Shown: one piece after another, positions 33,699 to 59,655 of the stretch
Position numbering within the stretch: the first letter of the stretch is position 1
Layout of the letters: each line of letters starts with the position of its first letter
NCBI GenBank assembly: GCA_964017065.1
Contig: OZ024789.1
Location: 2,786,657-2,850,656 of the forward strand
DNA length: 64,000 nt
Direction of reading: 5' to 3'
Source of the DNA: Haliclona indistincta
Lineage: Eukaryota; Porifera; Demospongiae; Haplosclerida; Chalinidae
Translations under genes and position numbers: made by a program
Notes under the pieces: generated by a model
What the model was told of the DNA's origin: nothing
What the model saw: the letters and a program-made list of their open reading frames with translations, nothing else
Database searches by the model: none

Positions 33699-33755
33699 AG
33701 AAGAGAAGAGAACACAGTGAGTAGGTGGAGTGTACAATGTACGAATTCACCACCC

Positions 33756-33983
<228 letters not shown>

Positions 33984-34596
33984 TCAATCTTCATCTCACC
34001 TGTATCAGCTGGAGCAGGAATATGAGTAGCTCATCGTTGGTCAGCTTCTCTAATCGTTTGACAGCTAGCGACCGAACCTTCTCATCAGCAAAATGATAAT
34101 CCAACAACTCAAGAGCAACCTAGACACAAAGAACAATACATTGAACCTGAAATGGGCGTGGTTAACACACCTCCATGGTAACGGGAGCCCAAACTTTCAA
34201 GAGGCGATGCACTTCAGTCACTTGATCAAGATTGGACCATTCAACAACACGCAAGAACTTGGGCATTGCCTGATAACAAAAGGACAAACTAAGCATCACA
34301 ATCATTGTTCCACGGCTCATACTTCAGGCATGTGCTTTATCTGTTCTCTGAAATTCCACAGCAACTCCCTTTGTGCCTTATTGAGCTAGAGAGAAGAAAA
34401 CAAAGTTCTAAAATATGCACAGTAAAAGCTTGTCAAAGCATGGAGTTATGATGAGAAAATCTACTTACTGGAGCTAGTGGGTCGAGAGATATCGACTTTT
34501 CGAGGTCATTGCGGAATTTGAACGGAGATCCCTCTTTAGTTTGAGAGTGCTCCCAGACACTACACAAGAATCACAAGGTATATGCAGGCACACACA

Positions 34597-34628
<32 letters not shown>

Positions 34629-34635
34629 CACACAC

Positions 34636-34768
34636 ACCGTATAGCGGGAAATTTTCGCGAATCAGCGCTATTGTCTCAACAAAAAAACAAGACATTCGCA
34701 GATAATATTTTGGCGAATAGCCTGCAATTCGCGAAAATTTCTCCCGCGAAAATTTCCCGCTATACGGT
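34636..34768. mobile_element. MITE present in p110-A, absent from p110-C
   Basis: Ends 'accgtatagcgggaaatttt' and 'aaaatttcccgctatacggt' form a perfect inverted repeat, with inner 'cgcgaa' and 'ttcgcg' matches. It is inserted next to a CA/CG repeat in the intron; the equivalent p110-C intron (48720-49020) has only the CA repeat. Confidence 0.87.
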
Positions 34769-36299
34769 ATACATACGCATGCATGCACAAGCGAACACAA
34801 TAAAACTATTTCTGTGTAACGTTCTCTTACACAGCTTGGTCAGCTGCTCCCCATCCAGCAGTAGGGCAAGCCACAGGATGAGAATATGAGTCCAGTTCAA
34901 TATACAATATGGCAGCGTTGTTGCCGTCTGGATTCACAGCTGTAGAGCCAACAGACGATATACCAGCACTACCCTCAGCAGGAGCCGGCCATAGGTTCAG
35001 TTTGAGCAGAGCTTGACGAAGGAGGGCGCGGTGATCGAGTATCTGCATGTTGACCCAGTGGAGGGGACGATCCGTCATTATAAGATCCTTAGTGAGGGTA
35101 TGTCGACTAACGTCCCTCCTGCCCCGTGAACTGCCTGAGCTTCTCTTCTTCACATCACTCTTCCTACTACCACCCAGCACAGAGATACTCAATCGAGCAG
35201 CCTACAAAAATTAAAAACATCAAACTTCAACCGCAGCATTTCAAATAATTTTGAGCTGAAAAATTAACTTGAAAAACTGTTAAAACAGTACAAATTTTCA
35301 AATGCAGACTTATAGGAACACGTAATTGAACAATGATCATATAATAACTGTTAAGTTGAACTTTATAAAAACGGTGATTCTCGTATGATAGGAATGAGAT
35401 CGCTTGAAACCACCACTTCACACGAAGCACTCTTGTCGTACCAGGGCATCAGGCTAGTACAACAAAAGCGCTTAAAGGAAGACGGCTTCGAACAATCACA
35501 ATTGCCGTTTTAAAAAGTAGAAGCATGATCATTGTACAAATATGAAACGGAGATTTCATCCAATGGTCTGTACATATACAATCAAAACTTTGTTATTTTT
35601 TTAACTTCATCTTACTGACTGCTCGCTCACCTTTGGTAGATTCTTGACTGCGATGTCAAACACAAGCCACTGGTTCCAGCGAGGGTATCGTGTGAGGGGT
35701 ACTTCATCGGTGAACTTGGACGAACAGAGCATCTCTCCACCATGGTACACGCCCACCTCGATATACAGCACGTCGACCTCTGGTGCAGCATTGCGTAGAT
35801 TATCAAGACCCACCACACGCACCCTGCGGTCATGTGACAATCATGTGATAAGCACTGACAACATACCAGTACTGGAGTGTGCACAACCGCTTAGATTTTA
35901 TAACAAGAAAGCAGAACAATGAATGCAACTTAATGATGAATAATTTGTCACAATACATGTACATCAGAGCATGTTACCAAGCAGCATACATGCATGTACA
36001 TATTATGCTGGACAGTTCTCCTAAAAAAAACTCCGTTATCAAGAAGAGTTTGTATACGTGAAATTGCTTGTGCTACATGTACAGCAAAATCATTTACACC
36101 GGCACACGAGTTTGTCTCATGATGGAGACTATCAGAAAATTTAACAGTGGTTTGCTGATTTGAAAAACTTAGTGATCAAATACTTTGATTACACATGTAC
36201 TCTAGTGTGTGGATGTGTCATGCATGTAACTTTCTTTTTTTCAGAATTTATCTGAACTTTCTCTGTATATCCCACATTGACATGGTGAAAACAGGTTCA

Positions 36300-36474
36300 C
36301 AATACAGTGGACTTCTCTTAATGGACACTACCGATAGCAAACACCTCCTTATTATAACAGACAATTTGCTGTTGTACATAACAATATGCAATACAATACA
36401 GATTGAACCTAAGGGACACCTTGGACGAAAATCACTTGCCAGATCTGTCCATTATAAAGAGGTTCCACTGTCCA
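36300..36474. mobile_element. MITE at the p110-A truncation point
   Basis: Begins 'acagtggacttctcttaat' and ends 'aaagaggttccactgt', imperfect inverted ends. The corresponding element in the p110-C intron is at 50617-50760, so it predates the duplication. Homology between A and C stops at this element's end. Confidence 0.7.
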
Positions 36475-36600
36475 GTACTAGTACACTGCGCAGGTACTCA
36501 AGATCCTCTACACTACGTAACTCAGGGATACCTGTGCATTTCATCTGAAGAGAGAGAGGGAGAGAGAGAGAGGGAGGGAGGGAAAATAGAGTCATGGGCA
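36474..36600 (-). pseudogene. p110 last-exon fragment 3
   Basis: 'ccagtactagtacactgcgc' through 'atacctgtgcatttcat' is the acceptor-proximal part of the p110 last exon, followed by its purine tract ('ctgaagagagag', as in copy C) and the adjoining 'gagtcatgggcatg' intron sequence. The rest of the exon is missing. It is joined directly to the MITE that ends p110-A. Confidence 0.82.
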
Positions 36601-36909
36601 TGTGTGTGTGAGGCCTCTGGCAGCCTTGAAAGTCACATTATACACTGTACTAGCATTCACCATTGCACACTAAAACACTGACCAGGCTGGTACTAGTGAT
36701 ATATACATGTCACAAGTTATAGAGCCTTCGTCTCTCTGCCAGTCTGAGTCTCCTTCTCCCTCTCAGCTGAGTCAGCTCCCTCCATATCACATGAACCGCA
36801 TTTCCCACGTTTTTCGGCGCGTTATGTGCACATGATCCGCATGAATCTAATCATCAGGAAACGCCCATCGAATGCTTTATAGTGGGCGCGTTTGTTGAAG
36901 GCAACTGAA

Positions 36910-39900
36910 ATGGCGAGCATTGTGACTGTTAGTGAAACTACTGATGACACTACCAAGTATTGTAAGTATACATTTGTAATAGACTGTGATTTAACGTACG
37001 GCCGCGGAACTCGCTTTTTGCAGGTACTCCAGCCCCACCCACTCTGCTGAAGCTGAAGACAATGAAAGGAGCTGATGGTAAACCACTGAAGATAGTTCAA
37101 AAGATTGCTGCTCATGACTACACAACATTCGGTATGTGTCTCCTACAAGATGAGAATGGAGAAGAGGTTGTTCTACTCAAGAAAAACAACATCCACGATG
37201 GAGCTGAGAGTGTCACAGAAGCTATCATCCGGAAATGGCTGACAAGTGATACACCTACTCGTACATATCAACACTTGATAGAGTGTCTCAAAGATTCTGA
37301 TCTGGGTGCACTCGCTGAGCTCATTGCAAATGCAACAGGTATTATTGTGATGATGCATCAACGAATGTATGCTGCCTTTACACTTTTCTGCAGGTCATTT
37401 AAGCAATACTGAACAAATGAGATCAGTTACTGTAACAAAAGATTTTGCTCACGAACCACTTTCCTGGGATCCAGCAACTCATCTAGAAACTACATTTCAG
37501 TTGACGAACTTACAAAAACCTGACTCTCTCGCTTCTTATGCGTCCTATCTCAGGGAACTATACTCGTCTATGTCTCAGAGTCGCACCTCCCAACATTGGA
37601 CCCACCTCCCACGTTGTGAATTTATCCAGCTAGCAATGATTGGTAGTGAACCTGGAATACGGCGTGGAGACAGAGAGGAAGAAATGGTCCGACTGGCACA
37701 GCAAGGAAGAATAGAAACTATTCTAGATTACAAACAGCCAATCGATTTTGATGATCTCTTTCCAATACCATGCCAAATACCACTAGTTGTGCTACCACCT
37801 CCCCGTCGTCTAAGAGTACTTCTTATTGAAGGAGCTCCAGGAGGAGGAAAAAGCACATTTGCTCTTTACTTCTGTCAAAAGTGGGCTTCACAAAACTCTT
37901 CAGCTTCAGCAAATTTTGATCTCGTAATTCTTGTTTACCTACGTGATGAAGCCATTCAGAATGCTACTACCCTGGCTGGCATTCTACCAATTGATAGTAC
38001 AGAACTATCTCAAGCAGTTGCCGATCATATAAAATCTACTCATGGACGCAATGTTCTTTTCATCTTTGATGGATGGGATGAATTTCCACTTCATCTACAG
38101 GATAGTTCAATTGTAGCTACAATAATTAAAGAACCACATCGTATTTCTCTCCATCAAAGTACTGTTCTTATCACCTCTCGACCAGTGTCCTCGGGAAATC
38201 TGCTCCACATAGCCGATCGACGAGTGGAGATCCTGGGATTCACTCAACTTCAGATTCGTGAGTACATTGAGAAAGCTTTGGATGGTAACAGCACTCGCAT
38301 TCAGAAGCTTATCCAGCATCTTGAAGACCACCCAGTTATAGAAGGTTACTGCTATCTACCTCTGCATGTTGCAATACTGGTGCATGTGTTTTTAACAATG
38401 AAGGGAGCCCTACCTACCACCCTCCATGAGCTTTTTTGTAATCTTGTGCTCTGCTGCATTGTTCGAGAATTACAAACACATAAAGAAAAAACTCTATCTG
38501 CAGTATCATGGTCCTCACTGGATGATCTTCCTGATGACCTCAAATTTAAACTGAATGATCTTTGTTTACTAGCATTTGAGGGAGTGATGCAGAATAAAGT
38601 AGTTTTCAACCCAAAAGACTTGCATAACTTTCATCTTCCAGCAAATCTACCATCTTTGGGGCTCCTCCAGGCTGTTGAGGGTCTCACACTTCTTAGCAAA
38701 TCTCTCTCACATAACTTTCTCCATCTGTCAGTTCAAGAGCTCCTTGCTGCTTATCATATATCACACATGGAATCCAGTGAACAATTGGAAGTATTCAAAC
38801 GCATGTTTGATAGTTCTCGGTTTCAAGCTGTACTACATTACTACAGTGGCTTCACTAAACTAGCCAATCCAAAAATACGAGAATTCATTTCTTCTTATGC
38901 AAAACAAGCAAATTTAAATTTAAAGACTCTTTTGCCTTTGCCGTTTCATCGCTTTGAAGAACCTATTAAACAAGCAAATTTTATAAACGCTCTTTTGCCT
39001 TTGTTTCATTGCTTTTATGAAGCGCAAGAACCATCTCTTTGCAAGCTAGTTATACATGAATCTACTAAATGTATTGCCATACAGCTACATGTAGATTCTT
39101 CTCAAATTATTCCAGTAGACTACTTGGCTATTGGTTACATCACAGCTTCACTTCTGTCAGTACCTGCATCTTCAAACATTCGTCTTAAGATTATTGCTAT
39201 TGATGATCACAGGTTAAAGTTACTGCTGTTTGAGCTAATAAAACATCCACTGCAAAATTCAGACGGTAGACAGTTATGTTTAGAGTTTTGTAAAACAACT
39301 TTTACTTTAGAAAGAGCTAAACTGATTGCATCACTTTTAGAGAATTCCGCAATTGTGTCTGAGTTAAAACTAGCAGAATGCAAAATCCGTGAAGATTCGT
39401 TTAATGCCCTTGTCCTAGAATCACTGCAAAATGAAAAGTCGCATCTTCATTCACTACAAGTACTTTCTTCAACTTTTGAACACACAAGTATGTGTCAAGG
39501 AGATAAGCTACCGTTGAAACGGAACTGGTCATCATTCATACAAATGAGAAACTTTGTATGTGACATCTTTGAAGTTCTTCAGCACAATACCGCACTAGTG
39601 CAACTGAGGCTTAGCAATACTACTCAGGTAGTAGCTTCAAAGGATACTGCTCTGGCACTTACAGAAATGCTCAAGGTTAACAAGACACTTGAACGTCTTG
39701 ATTTATCAGATAATTTTTACTTTACTACATCGGGAGCCTACCATGTGTTTGTCGGTCTTCAGTGCAATACCCACTTGGTCTACTTGAATCTTAGCAAAAT
39801 ATCTCTTGAAGTTATAGAAATTACTGCTCAGGCACTCATTACAATGCTTCAAGTTAACAAGACTCTTCAACACCTTGATCTATCAAGAAATTGCTTGTTT

Positions 39901-40248
39901 TCAGACAAAGGAGCCCAGTGTGTCTCTGAAGGTCTTCAGCACAATACTGCACTACTTCACTTAAATCTTAGCAACACAGGAATCATGGATGAAGGAGCAG
40001 AGTATATTGCTCAGGCTCTAAAATCGAATCGGTCTCTTCAAATTCTCGATATCTCACACAATCAAATCTCAGACAAAGGCTTAGATTGTATTGACAAGTC
40101 AAAGATAAATACATCCTTATCCATTCTAAGAATTTATCAAACAAGATTTGAAAATCTTCAACTATTAACTCCTCTTCCTAGTGATGAGTGGCGGCGTGAA
40201 ATTGCAAAACAGCACCGGCCTTTTATAGCTGGATATTTACCAGACTGA
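36910..40248 (+). CDS. NLR4: DEATH-NACHT-LRR receptor, longest LRR
   Basis: Exons 36910-36961, 37024-37338 and 37394-40248 join in phase 1 to about 1073 residues, with introns of 62 and 55 bp. The leader is short and polar (MASIVTVSETTDDTTKYC). The death-fold domain lies at about 25-120 (KWLTSDTPTRTYQHLI). NACHT: Walker A GAPGGGKST near 270, FIFDGWDE, VLITSRP. The LRR region is the longest of the four and ends with a regular array (VYLNLSKI, QHLDLSRN, LHLNLSNTGI, QILDISHNQIS) plus a 45-residue tail. A duplicated segment (LLPLPFHRF and LLPLFHCF) near residues 650-690 is not in the paralogues. The p110-B fragment lies tail to tail 0.9 kb downstream. Confidence 0.92.
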
Positions 40249-40579
40249 TCAATTACTTTACTGTGATCTAACTATTACTCACTTTTCATGTGTCTTTCTG
40301 TCATGCAGTTTATGGAATAATTATTATTGAGAAGATAAAGTTTAGTGCACCATCAGTTAGAGCATGCCTATGATACTCGGGGCACACAGCATGCAGGTAT
40401 ATTATTATACATCAAAATGTTGATACGTAATCCTGAGGCTGGATACTTTACATCGAATCATCCGAAGTCTATTAATAAAATTAAGTTGACATGGCCGGGA
40501 AACCAATCACACTACTCAGAGTCACCATTTATGAATGAACAGATTTACTGGCTATACAAGCACAGTAGCTACATGTACA
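40249..40579. other. 3' spacer of NLR4
   Basis: Presumed 3' untranslated region and flank. No gene or repeat recognised before the inverted-repeat block. Confidence 0.4.
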
Positions 40580-41025
40580 AGTTTAAAATGTTAATAATAA
40601 AGAATAGCCATCAACAACTGGAAAACTAAACCAATGGTGGGAATCATGACAAAGAATGCTCAGTACGTGCATGATATTGAACTGCACTTCACTGAAAAAA
40701 GGACACAAACAAAAGATTTCTATCGAAATCAAAAGGATGTAGGGTTGTGAAATCTACCACTGGTCCACAATGTAATCTAACAAGGAACAAGCATGGAATG
40801 GTAACACGATTGACTTGCTAACAATAAACATACCGTATATAGATCCTACATCAGTGGTTGTACATAAGATCAATATTTTGACACAAGCTGAATGCACGTC
40901 TGTAGTCAACCACAGCAGACACTGATGTAGGGGTCTATGGTCTGTTAGCAAGTCAATCGTGTTACCATTCCATGCTTATTGTGGACCAGTGGTAGATTTC
41001 ACAACCCTACATCCCTTTGAGAAAT
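40580..41025. repeat. Inverted-repeat element left of p110-B
   Basis: 'gggttgtgaaatctaccact' with 'ggtccacaat' (about 40743) and its complement 'agtggtagatttcacaaccc' (about 40989) are the arms of a roughly 270-bp palindrome. They carry 'ggaatggtaacacgattgac' and its complement inside. The outer left flank (40580-40740) is also repeated at 42160-42330 in inverse orientation. Confidence 0.8.
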
Positions 41026-41147
41026 CTTATTAATTTCTTTTACATCAATGGGATATTACTCTAAATTATTATAAAAACAACATAAATTTGCACAACTAAA
41101 CAGAATCACACACAGATCGATATTCATGGGTATATATAATCTTTGTA

Positions 41148-41446
41148 TTACGATGATCGATGCACAAAGTTATGAGCCAGCCAGCTGAGCTGTGTGCTCC
41201 ATTGCAGTCTGAGGCACTTGTGTATCTGTTGTCTGAAGTGTTCAGCAGCTTGCTCCTCAGTCTTGTCCAGTACTAGTACACTGCGCAGGTACTCAAGATC
41301 CTCTACACTACGCAACTCAGGGATACCTGTGCATTTCATCTGGAGAGAGAGGGAGGGAGGGAGGGAGCGAGAGAGAGAGGGAGAGGGAGAGGGAGGGGGA
41401 GGGGGAGGGGGAGGGAGAGGGAGAGGGAGAGGGAGAGGGAGAGGGA

Positions 41447-41505
<59 letters not shown>

Positions 41506-41604
41506 AGGGAGGGAGGGAGGGAGGGAGGGAGGGAGGGAGAGGGAAAGAGGGAGGGAGAGAGAGAGAGAAGAAGGGAGGGAGGGAGGGAGAGGGAAAGAGG
41601 GAGG

Positions 41605-41649
<45 letters not shown>

Positions 41650-41936
41650 AGAAAAGGAGGGAGGGAGAAAAGGAATGAGGGAGAAAAGGAGGGAGAGAGA
41701 GGGAGGGAGAAAAGGAGGGAGAGAGAGAGGGAGGAAAATTGGAGTCATGTGTGTTTGGTGAGCATGTGTGTGTGTGTGTGTGGACAGGACAGGACAGGTG
41801 TAGGTTTGCGGTAATCCGTACCATTGAGAAGAGATTGATAAAGAGGTTAGCATTAGTCCTAATAACAAGATATGCCTTTACTGCAGTATCTTCAAACTTC
41901 TTGAACAACTCAGAATGCTGCACAACACTCATCATG
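41148..41936 (-). pseudogene. p110-B: isolated two-exon tail of PI3K catalytic subunit
   Basis: Only the last two exons are present: 41822-41917 (HSELFKKFEDTAVKAYLVIR and following) and 41148-41339 (from MKCTGIPELRS to the stop). Both are essentially identical in coding sequence to p110-A and show intact splice sites and stop. Homology ends abruptly at 'cactcatcatg' (41936), where unrelated sequence begins. It lacks the whole catalytic core and cannot make a kinase. Confidence 0.88.
41340..41740. repeat. 400-bp purine tract in p110-B intron
   Basis: Nearly uninterrupted G and A on the plus strand (GAGA, GGGA, GGGGGA types), abutting the last-exon acceptor. The longest such tract of the three p110 copies at this site. 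Confidence 0.93.
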
Positions 41937-42034
41937 CTGCTGTGGTTGGCTATAGCTAATTCAGCTAGTTGCTGCACCAGACATGCATTAAATTGAATTG
42001 GATTCAGCTTGTGACAAAATAATTCTTGATCTTA

Positions 42035-42330
42035 TGTACAGCCACTGATGTAGGGATCTATGGTCTGCTAACAAGTCAATCGTGTTACCATTCCATGCTT
42101 GTTCCTTGTTAGATTACATTGTGGACCAGTGGTAGATTTCACAACCCTACATCCTTTTGATTTCGATAGAAATCTTTTTTATTTTCTTGTTTGTATCCTT
42201 TTTTCATTTTCAGTGAAGTGCAGTTCAATATCATGCATGTACTGAGTCGTCTTTGTCATGGTTTCCACCATTGGTTTAGTTTTCCATGCAGTTGCTGATG
42301 GATTTTCTTTATTATTAACAATTTTAAACT
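42035..42330. repeat. Inverted-repeat element right of p110-B
   Basis: Repeats the right arm of the 40580-41025 element in direct orientation ('caagtcaatcgtgttaccat', 'agtggtagatttcacaaccc') and then its left flank in inverse orientation ('gatttcgatagaaatc', 'tgcagttcaatatcatgcat'). The p110-B fragment is thus bracketed by copies of one element. Confidence 0.8.
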
Positions 42331-42458
42331 TGTAGCTAAAAATATTTGTTATGTGGTACATACCAGCTCGCCTACGCATTCATGCATGCAGTGCATACGA
42401 GCCCCGCCCACACTTATTTGTAGACCTGTACGCCGGCAAGCGCAGAATAACGGCTAAC

Positions 42459-43140
42459 GGTAAAACCCGGAATTTCAGAATTCCGGACGGAATTCCGTCC
42501 GGAATATTCCGTTCAAAATAATGGTACCTGGTACTGGTAAAACTAGCTACTAAACCAAAGACCCTAAAACATTCGCCTAACAGCGCCCGGTATTCACATA
42601 ACGGCGCCCAGTATTCGCCTAACAGCGCCCAGTATTCGCCTAACAGCACCCAGTATTCGCCTAACGTGCCAGAATCATCATAGTAGTACTGGGCGCCGTT
42701 AGGTCCATGCTGTGCACTGTTAGGCGAATACTGGGCACTGTTAGGCGCACTGTTAGGCGAATACTGGGCACTGTTAGGCGAATGGGCGCTGTTAGGTGAA
42801 TAATGGGCGCCGTTAGGCGAATACTGGGCGCCGTTAGCCGTTAGGTGAATACTGGGCGCTGTTAGGCGAATACTGGGCGCCGTTAGGTCCATACTGGGCG
42901 CTGCAGTTAGGCGAATACAGAACGCCGTTAGCCGGCGAATACTCAGTGGACGCCGTTAGACGAATAATGGGCGCTGTTAGGCGAATACTGGGCGCTGTTA
43001 GGCGAATACTGGGCGCTGTTAGGCGAATGTTTTAGGGTCTTGGGTTTAGTAGCTAGTTTTACCAGTACCAGGTACTATTATTTTGAACGGAATATTCCGG
43101 ACGGAATTCCGTCCGGAATTCTGAAATTCCGGGTTTTACC
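42459..43140. mobile_element. Long-TIR element filled with a 20-bp minisatellite
   Basis: Terminal inverted repeats of about 130 bp: left 'ggtaaaacccggaatttcag' and right 'ctgaaattccgggttttacc', with an inner palindrome 'ttccggacggaattccgtcc'. Between them lie about 20 units of 'cgcctaacagcgcccagtatt' type. The first four or five units are in one orientation and the rest in the opposite one, switching near 42670. No transposase. Some units form open frames without meaning. Confidence 0.88.
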
Positions 43141-43734
43141 GTCAGCCCAGAATAACGATCCTATACACGAGCTTGCCGTTATTCGAAGACTCCAGACAAA
43201 ATATGTGTTCTCCATGATCCATACGGCATGGCGATACTCAAGCTAGTGCTTGGTCACGTGTGCTAGCCACTGCTTGGCCACATGTGTGTTGCGCAATCGC
43301 AATAATGCGCGTCTAACACTTAGCTGACAATGGATCACGATCGAGAACTCGCGGAATTCAGATTGCCGTTTCGCTAAAAACAATGTTCAAAAGGCACCTG
43401 CCAGGAGAATTTCACGAATGTTCGTAGATGTTTTGGTCTCGGCACTGCTCGCGTAAAGGCGCTAGGCGAGTGGAAGAAAGAAAGAAGAAAACGAAGATGA
43501 CGAAACTCGATTTTCACCGTTTCCAGGTTCGTCACTTTAGCAACAATTTCGAGCAATCTCCTTGCTACTGTAAGATGGGGCAACGCCAGAGAGCAGATCT
43601 AAGTGTCTTTGGACGTATAAAATTCATCACCAGGCGAAATATCAGCGTTTGAACGCTAATACATTGTATGTAGCCGCCATCTTGTTTTCTCGTTCAACCC
43701 TACATAGGGAGACACTACCGTGTCTTCCTAATAC
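43141..43734. other. Spacer, no gene supported
   Basis: Short frames on both strands without domains or splice partners. I see nothing else of note. Confidence 0.4.
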
Positions 43735-43785
43735 TCACTCTTTGTCCCAGCACATATTCAAAATCTGGTGTGAGTACAAAATTAA
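43735..43785 (-). pseudogene. p110 activation-loop-exon fragment
   Basis: 'acatattcaaaatctggtgt' followed by 'gagtacaaa' equals the p110 exon encoding TPDFEYV in copies A and C (about 26650 and 46118). Only about 45 bp are retained, directly next to the 5' break of the NLR5 relic. Confidence 0.75.
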
Positions 43786-43789
43786 TGGT

Positions 43790-44920
43790 ACATGTCAAAC
43801 ATTCATTTTAAGATTAATGATCACAGGTTAAAGTTACTGCTGCTTGAGCTAATAAAGCATCCACTCCAAAATTCAGATGGTAGACAGTTATATTTGGAGT
43901 TTTGTGAAACAATTATTAATTTAGAAAGAGCTAAGCTGATTGCATCACTTTTAGAGAAACTTGCCGCACTTGTGTCTAAGTTACATGTATAATTAACACT
44001 AACAAGATGCAAATTTCGTGAATTTTCATTTAATGTCCTTATCCCAATACAACTGCAAAATGAAAAGTCGCATCTTCTTTCAAGATTGGAAATGGAATTG
44101 AATGAAACACTTCTTGCTTTTAAGTTTATCATCATACCTTGAATTATCGGTGTTTATAAAACTGACAATATGCATGTCATTGCAACATCAGTAACAATGA
44201 TCTCTTACTTATTGCAGAAACACTGCAAACAACTGACTATTCAGAATTTACTGAATTACAAGTTGTGTGTCCAGGATTAGAATATAAGCAAGATCTTGGA
44301 CTAGCCTTTTCAAAAGTTCTCAAACTAAACAAGACAATAACACATCTCAATCTTTCAGAAGCAAGTTTTTTTTCCTGGGGAGGTAGCTATATCTTTGAAG
44401 CTCTTCAGCACAATACTACACTAGTTCACTTGAATCTAAACAATATAGGACTTATAGCTACAGAGGATACTGCCCAGGCACTCACTAAAATGCTTCAAGT
44501 CAACAATACACTGACCTTTCAAAAAATGATGACTTTGCTGACACTGGAGCTTACTGTGTCTTTAAAGGTCTTCAGCACAATACTGCATTAGTCCATTTAA
44601 ACCTGAGTAATATAAATCTTCTTCCTTCTGATCGATCGAACTGCTCAAGCACTCTCCACAATGCTCAAAGTCAATAAAACGCTCGCACACCTTGATCTAT
44701 CAGGGAATAATCTACGCTCCATATCGGTAGCTGAATGTGTTTTTGAAGGTCTTCAGCAAAATACCACACTAACCTACTTAAATTTCAAGGAAACAGGAAT
44801 GACAGAGGAAGGAGAAAAGTGCATTGCTCAAGCTTTTAAATCAAGTTCCTCACTACATACGCTCGATTTCTCAACAAATTTTCAAGATTCACTGGAGACA
44901 AAGGCTATTACAAATAGCTG
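43790..44920 (+). pseudogene. NLR5: 5'-truncated LRR relic
   Basis: Begins with sequence matching NLR4 at about 39180 (HRLKLLLLELIKHPLQNSDGRQL) and continues through LRR blocks: ITHLNLSEASF, VHLNLNNIGL, AHLDLSGNNL and TYLNFKETGM. The DEATH and NACHT exons are missing. The frame is broken by a stop near 43992, a non-homologous stretch at 44090-44220 and frameshifts near 44520 and 44620. Separate open pieces (44265-44591, 44661-44921) remain. The p110-C tail follows, keeping the tail-to-tail arrangement. Confidence 0.9.
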
Positions 44921-45505
44921 AGGTGAATTCAGCACTAGTCTGCTCGAAACATCGGATTTGTTTTGTACTTCAAACACTATTCTCTTTAAACATTAATTTT
45001 TATGTACTGAATTGGCTTGGTATGCATCACTGTAAAAACACCAACATAATGTTAAACAATAATTTGGTCATGCAGAAGTTTGTGTGCGTAAAAAACTCTA
45101 ATGCAGCCAGTTTGTAATAGCCGAGAAGGAAGTGTCAGAAGAGGTTCTGCTTACTCAAATTGAGCGAAACCCTCAATTGTCGTCATGCGCATGTGCTAAG
45201 TTATACTAGTACTCAGGCTACACTTAATGTTGCTACAACAGGAATCAGAGTCAACCGGAGTTATAATTATTAGCTATTTAAAACTACGCTTTTCATGCAT
45301 GTATGTCACAACTGGTCATTGAAGTACGTATTGTGCTACACCCAGCCTAATAAATAATAGATTTTTCAAATCTTATAGCCTAGCTGTTGAATTGTCTTAG
45401 GAACACATTTTCATTGTGTGTTCTCACAATAACATTATCTGCCTCCTGAGTAAAATAAAAATAACAATAGGATATAGCTAATGTAGAATTATTAAAAAAA
45501 AAAGA
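44921..45505. other. Spacer between NLR5 relic and p110-C
   Basis: AT-rich, no supported gene. From about 45506 it becomes the shared p110 3' flank ('gcacaactaaacag'). Confidence 0.4.
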
Positions 45506-45568
45506 AATTTGCACAACTAAACAGATTCACACACAGATCGATATTCATGGGTATATATAATCTTTGTA

Positions 45569-59191
<13,623 letters not shown>

Positions 59192-59655
59192 GACCACTAG
59201 CTGACGCCGGCTAGCACACGAAGACGAATAAACAGAGCTACAGCCAAGGCTTGGATTCCACCACTTAGACAAAGGGGCGTGGTGTAACAAGTGTCAACCC
59301 GCCCACCAGAAATGAATGAGCCTGAGCGAGCCTTGACTTTATTCTTCAGAATCAATTTTCCGTAGATATACTGTTAGTGTAGCTTAATTTTCGCGAATGT
59401 GATGATGCGAATTAACGTGGCAGTAGTGGAAGCGAGGTGATACAAATCTCGCAAAATGCAAAGCAGTGAAGTTCACGACATCTTTGATATAAAATTATAA
59501 TTTTTATGAAGTTCAATAACGATGGTGAGATAAGTATATAATCACACCAAGTAATAGATTTCAATATTGGTACAAATAAATAAAATAAACTTCTATCTAT
59601 AAGAAAGTGTTTTCAGTAGTCTCACAGTTTTCTTCACTCAGTAAAACAATCATCA
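59192..59655. other. Promoter region of p110-C / 3' flank of membrane gene
   Basis: The 464 bp between the p110-C start and the stop of the upstream same-strand gene. No recognised element. An AT-rich stretch lies at 59490-59600. Confidence 0.5.
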
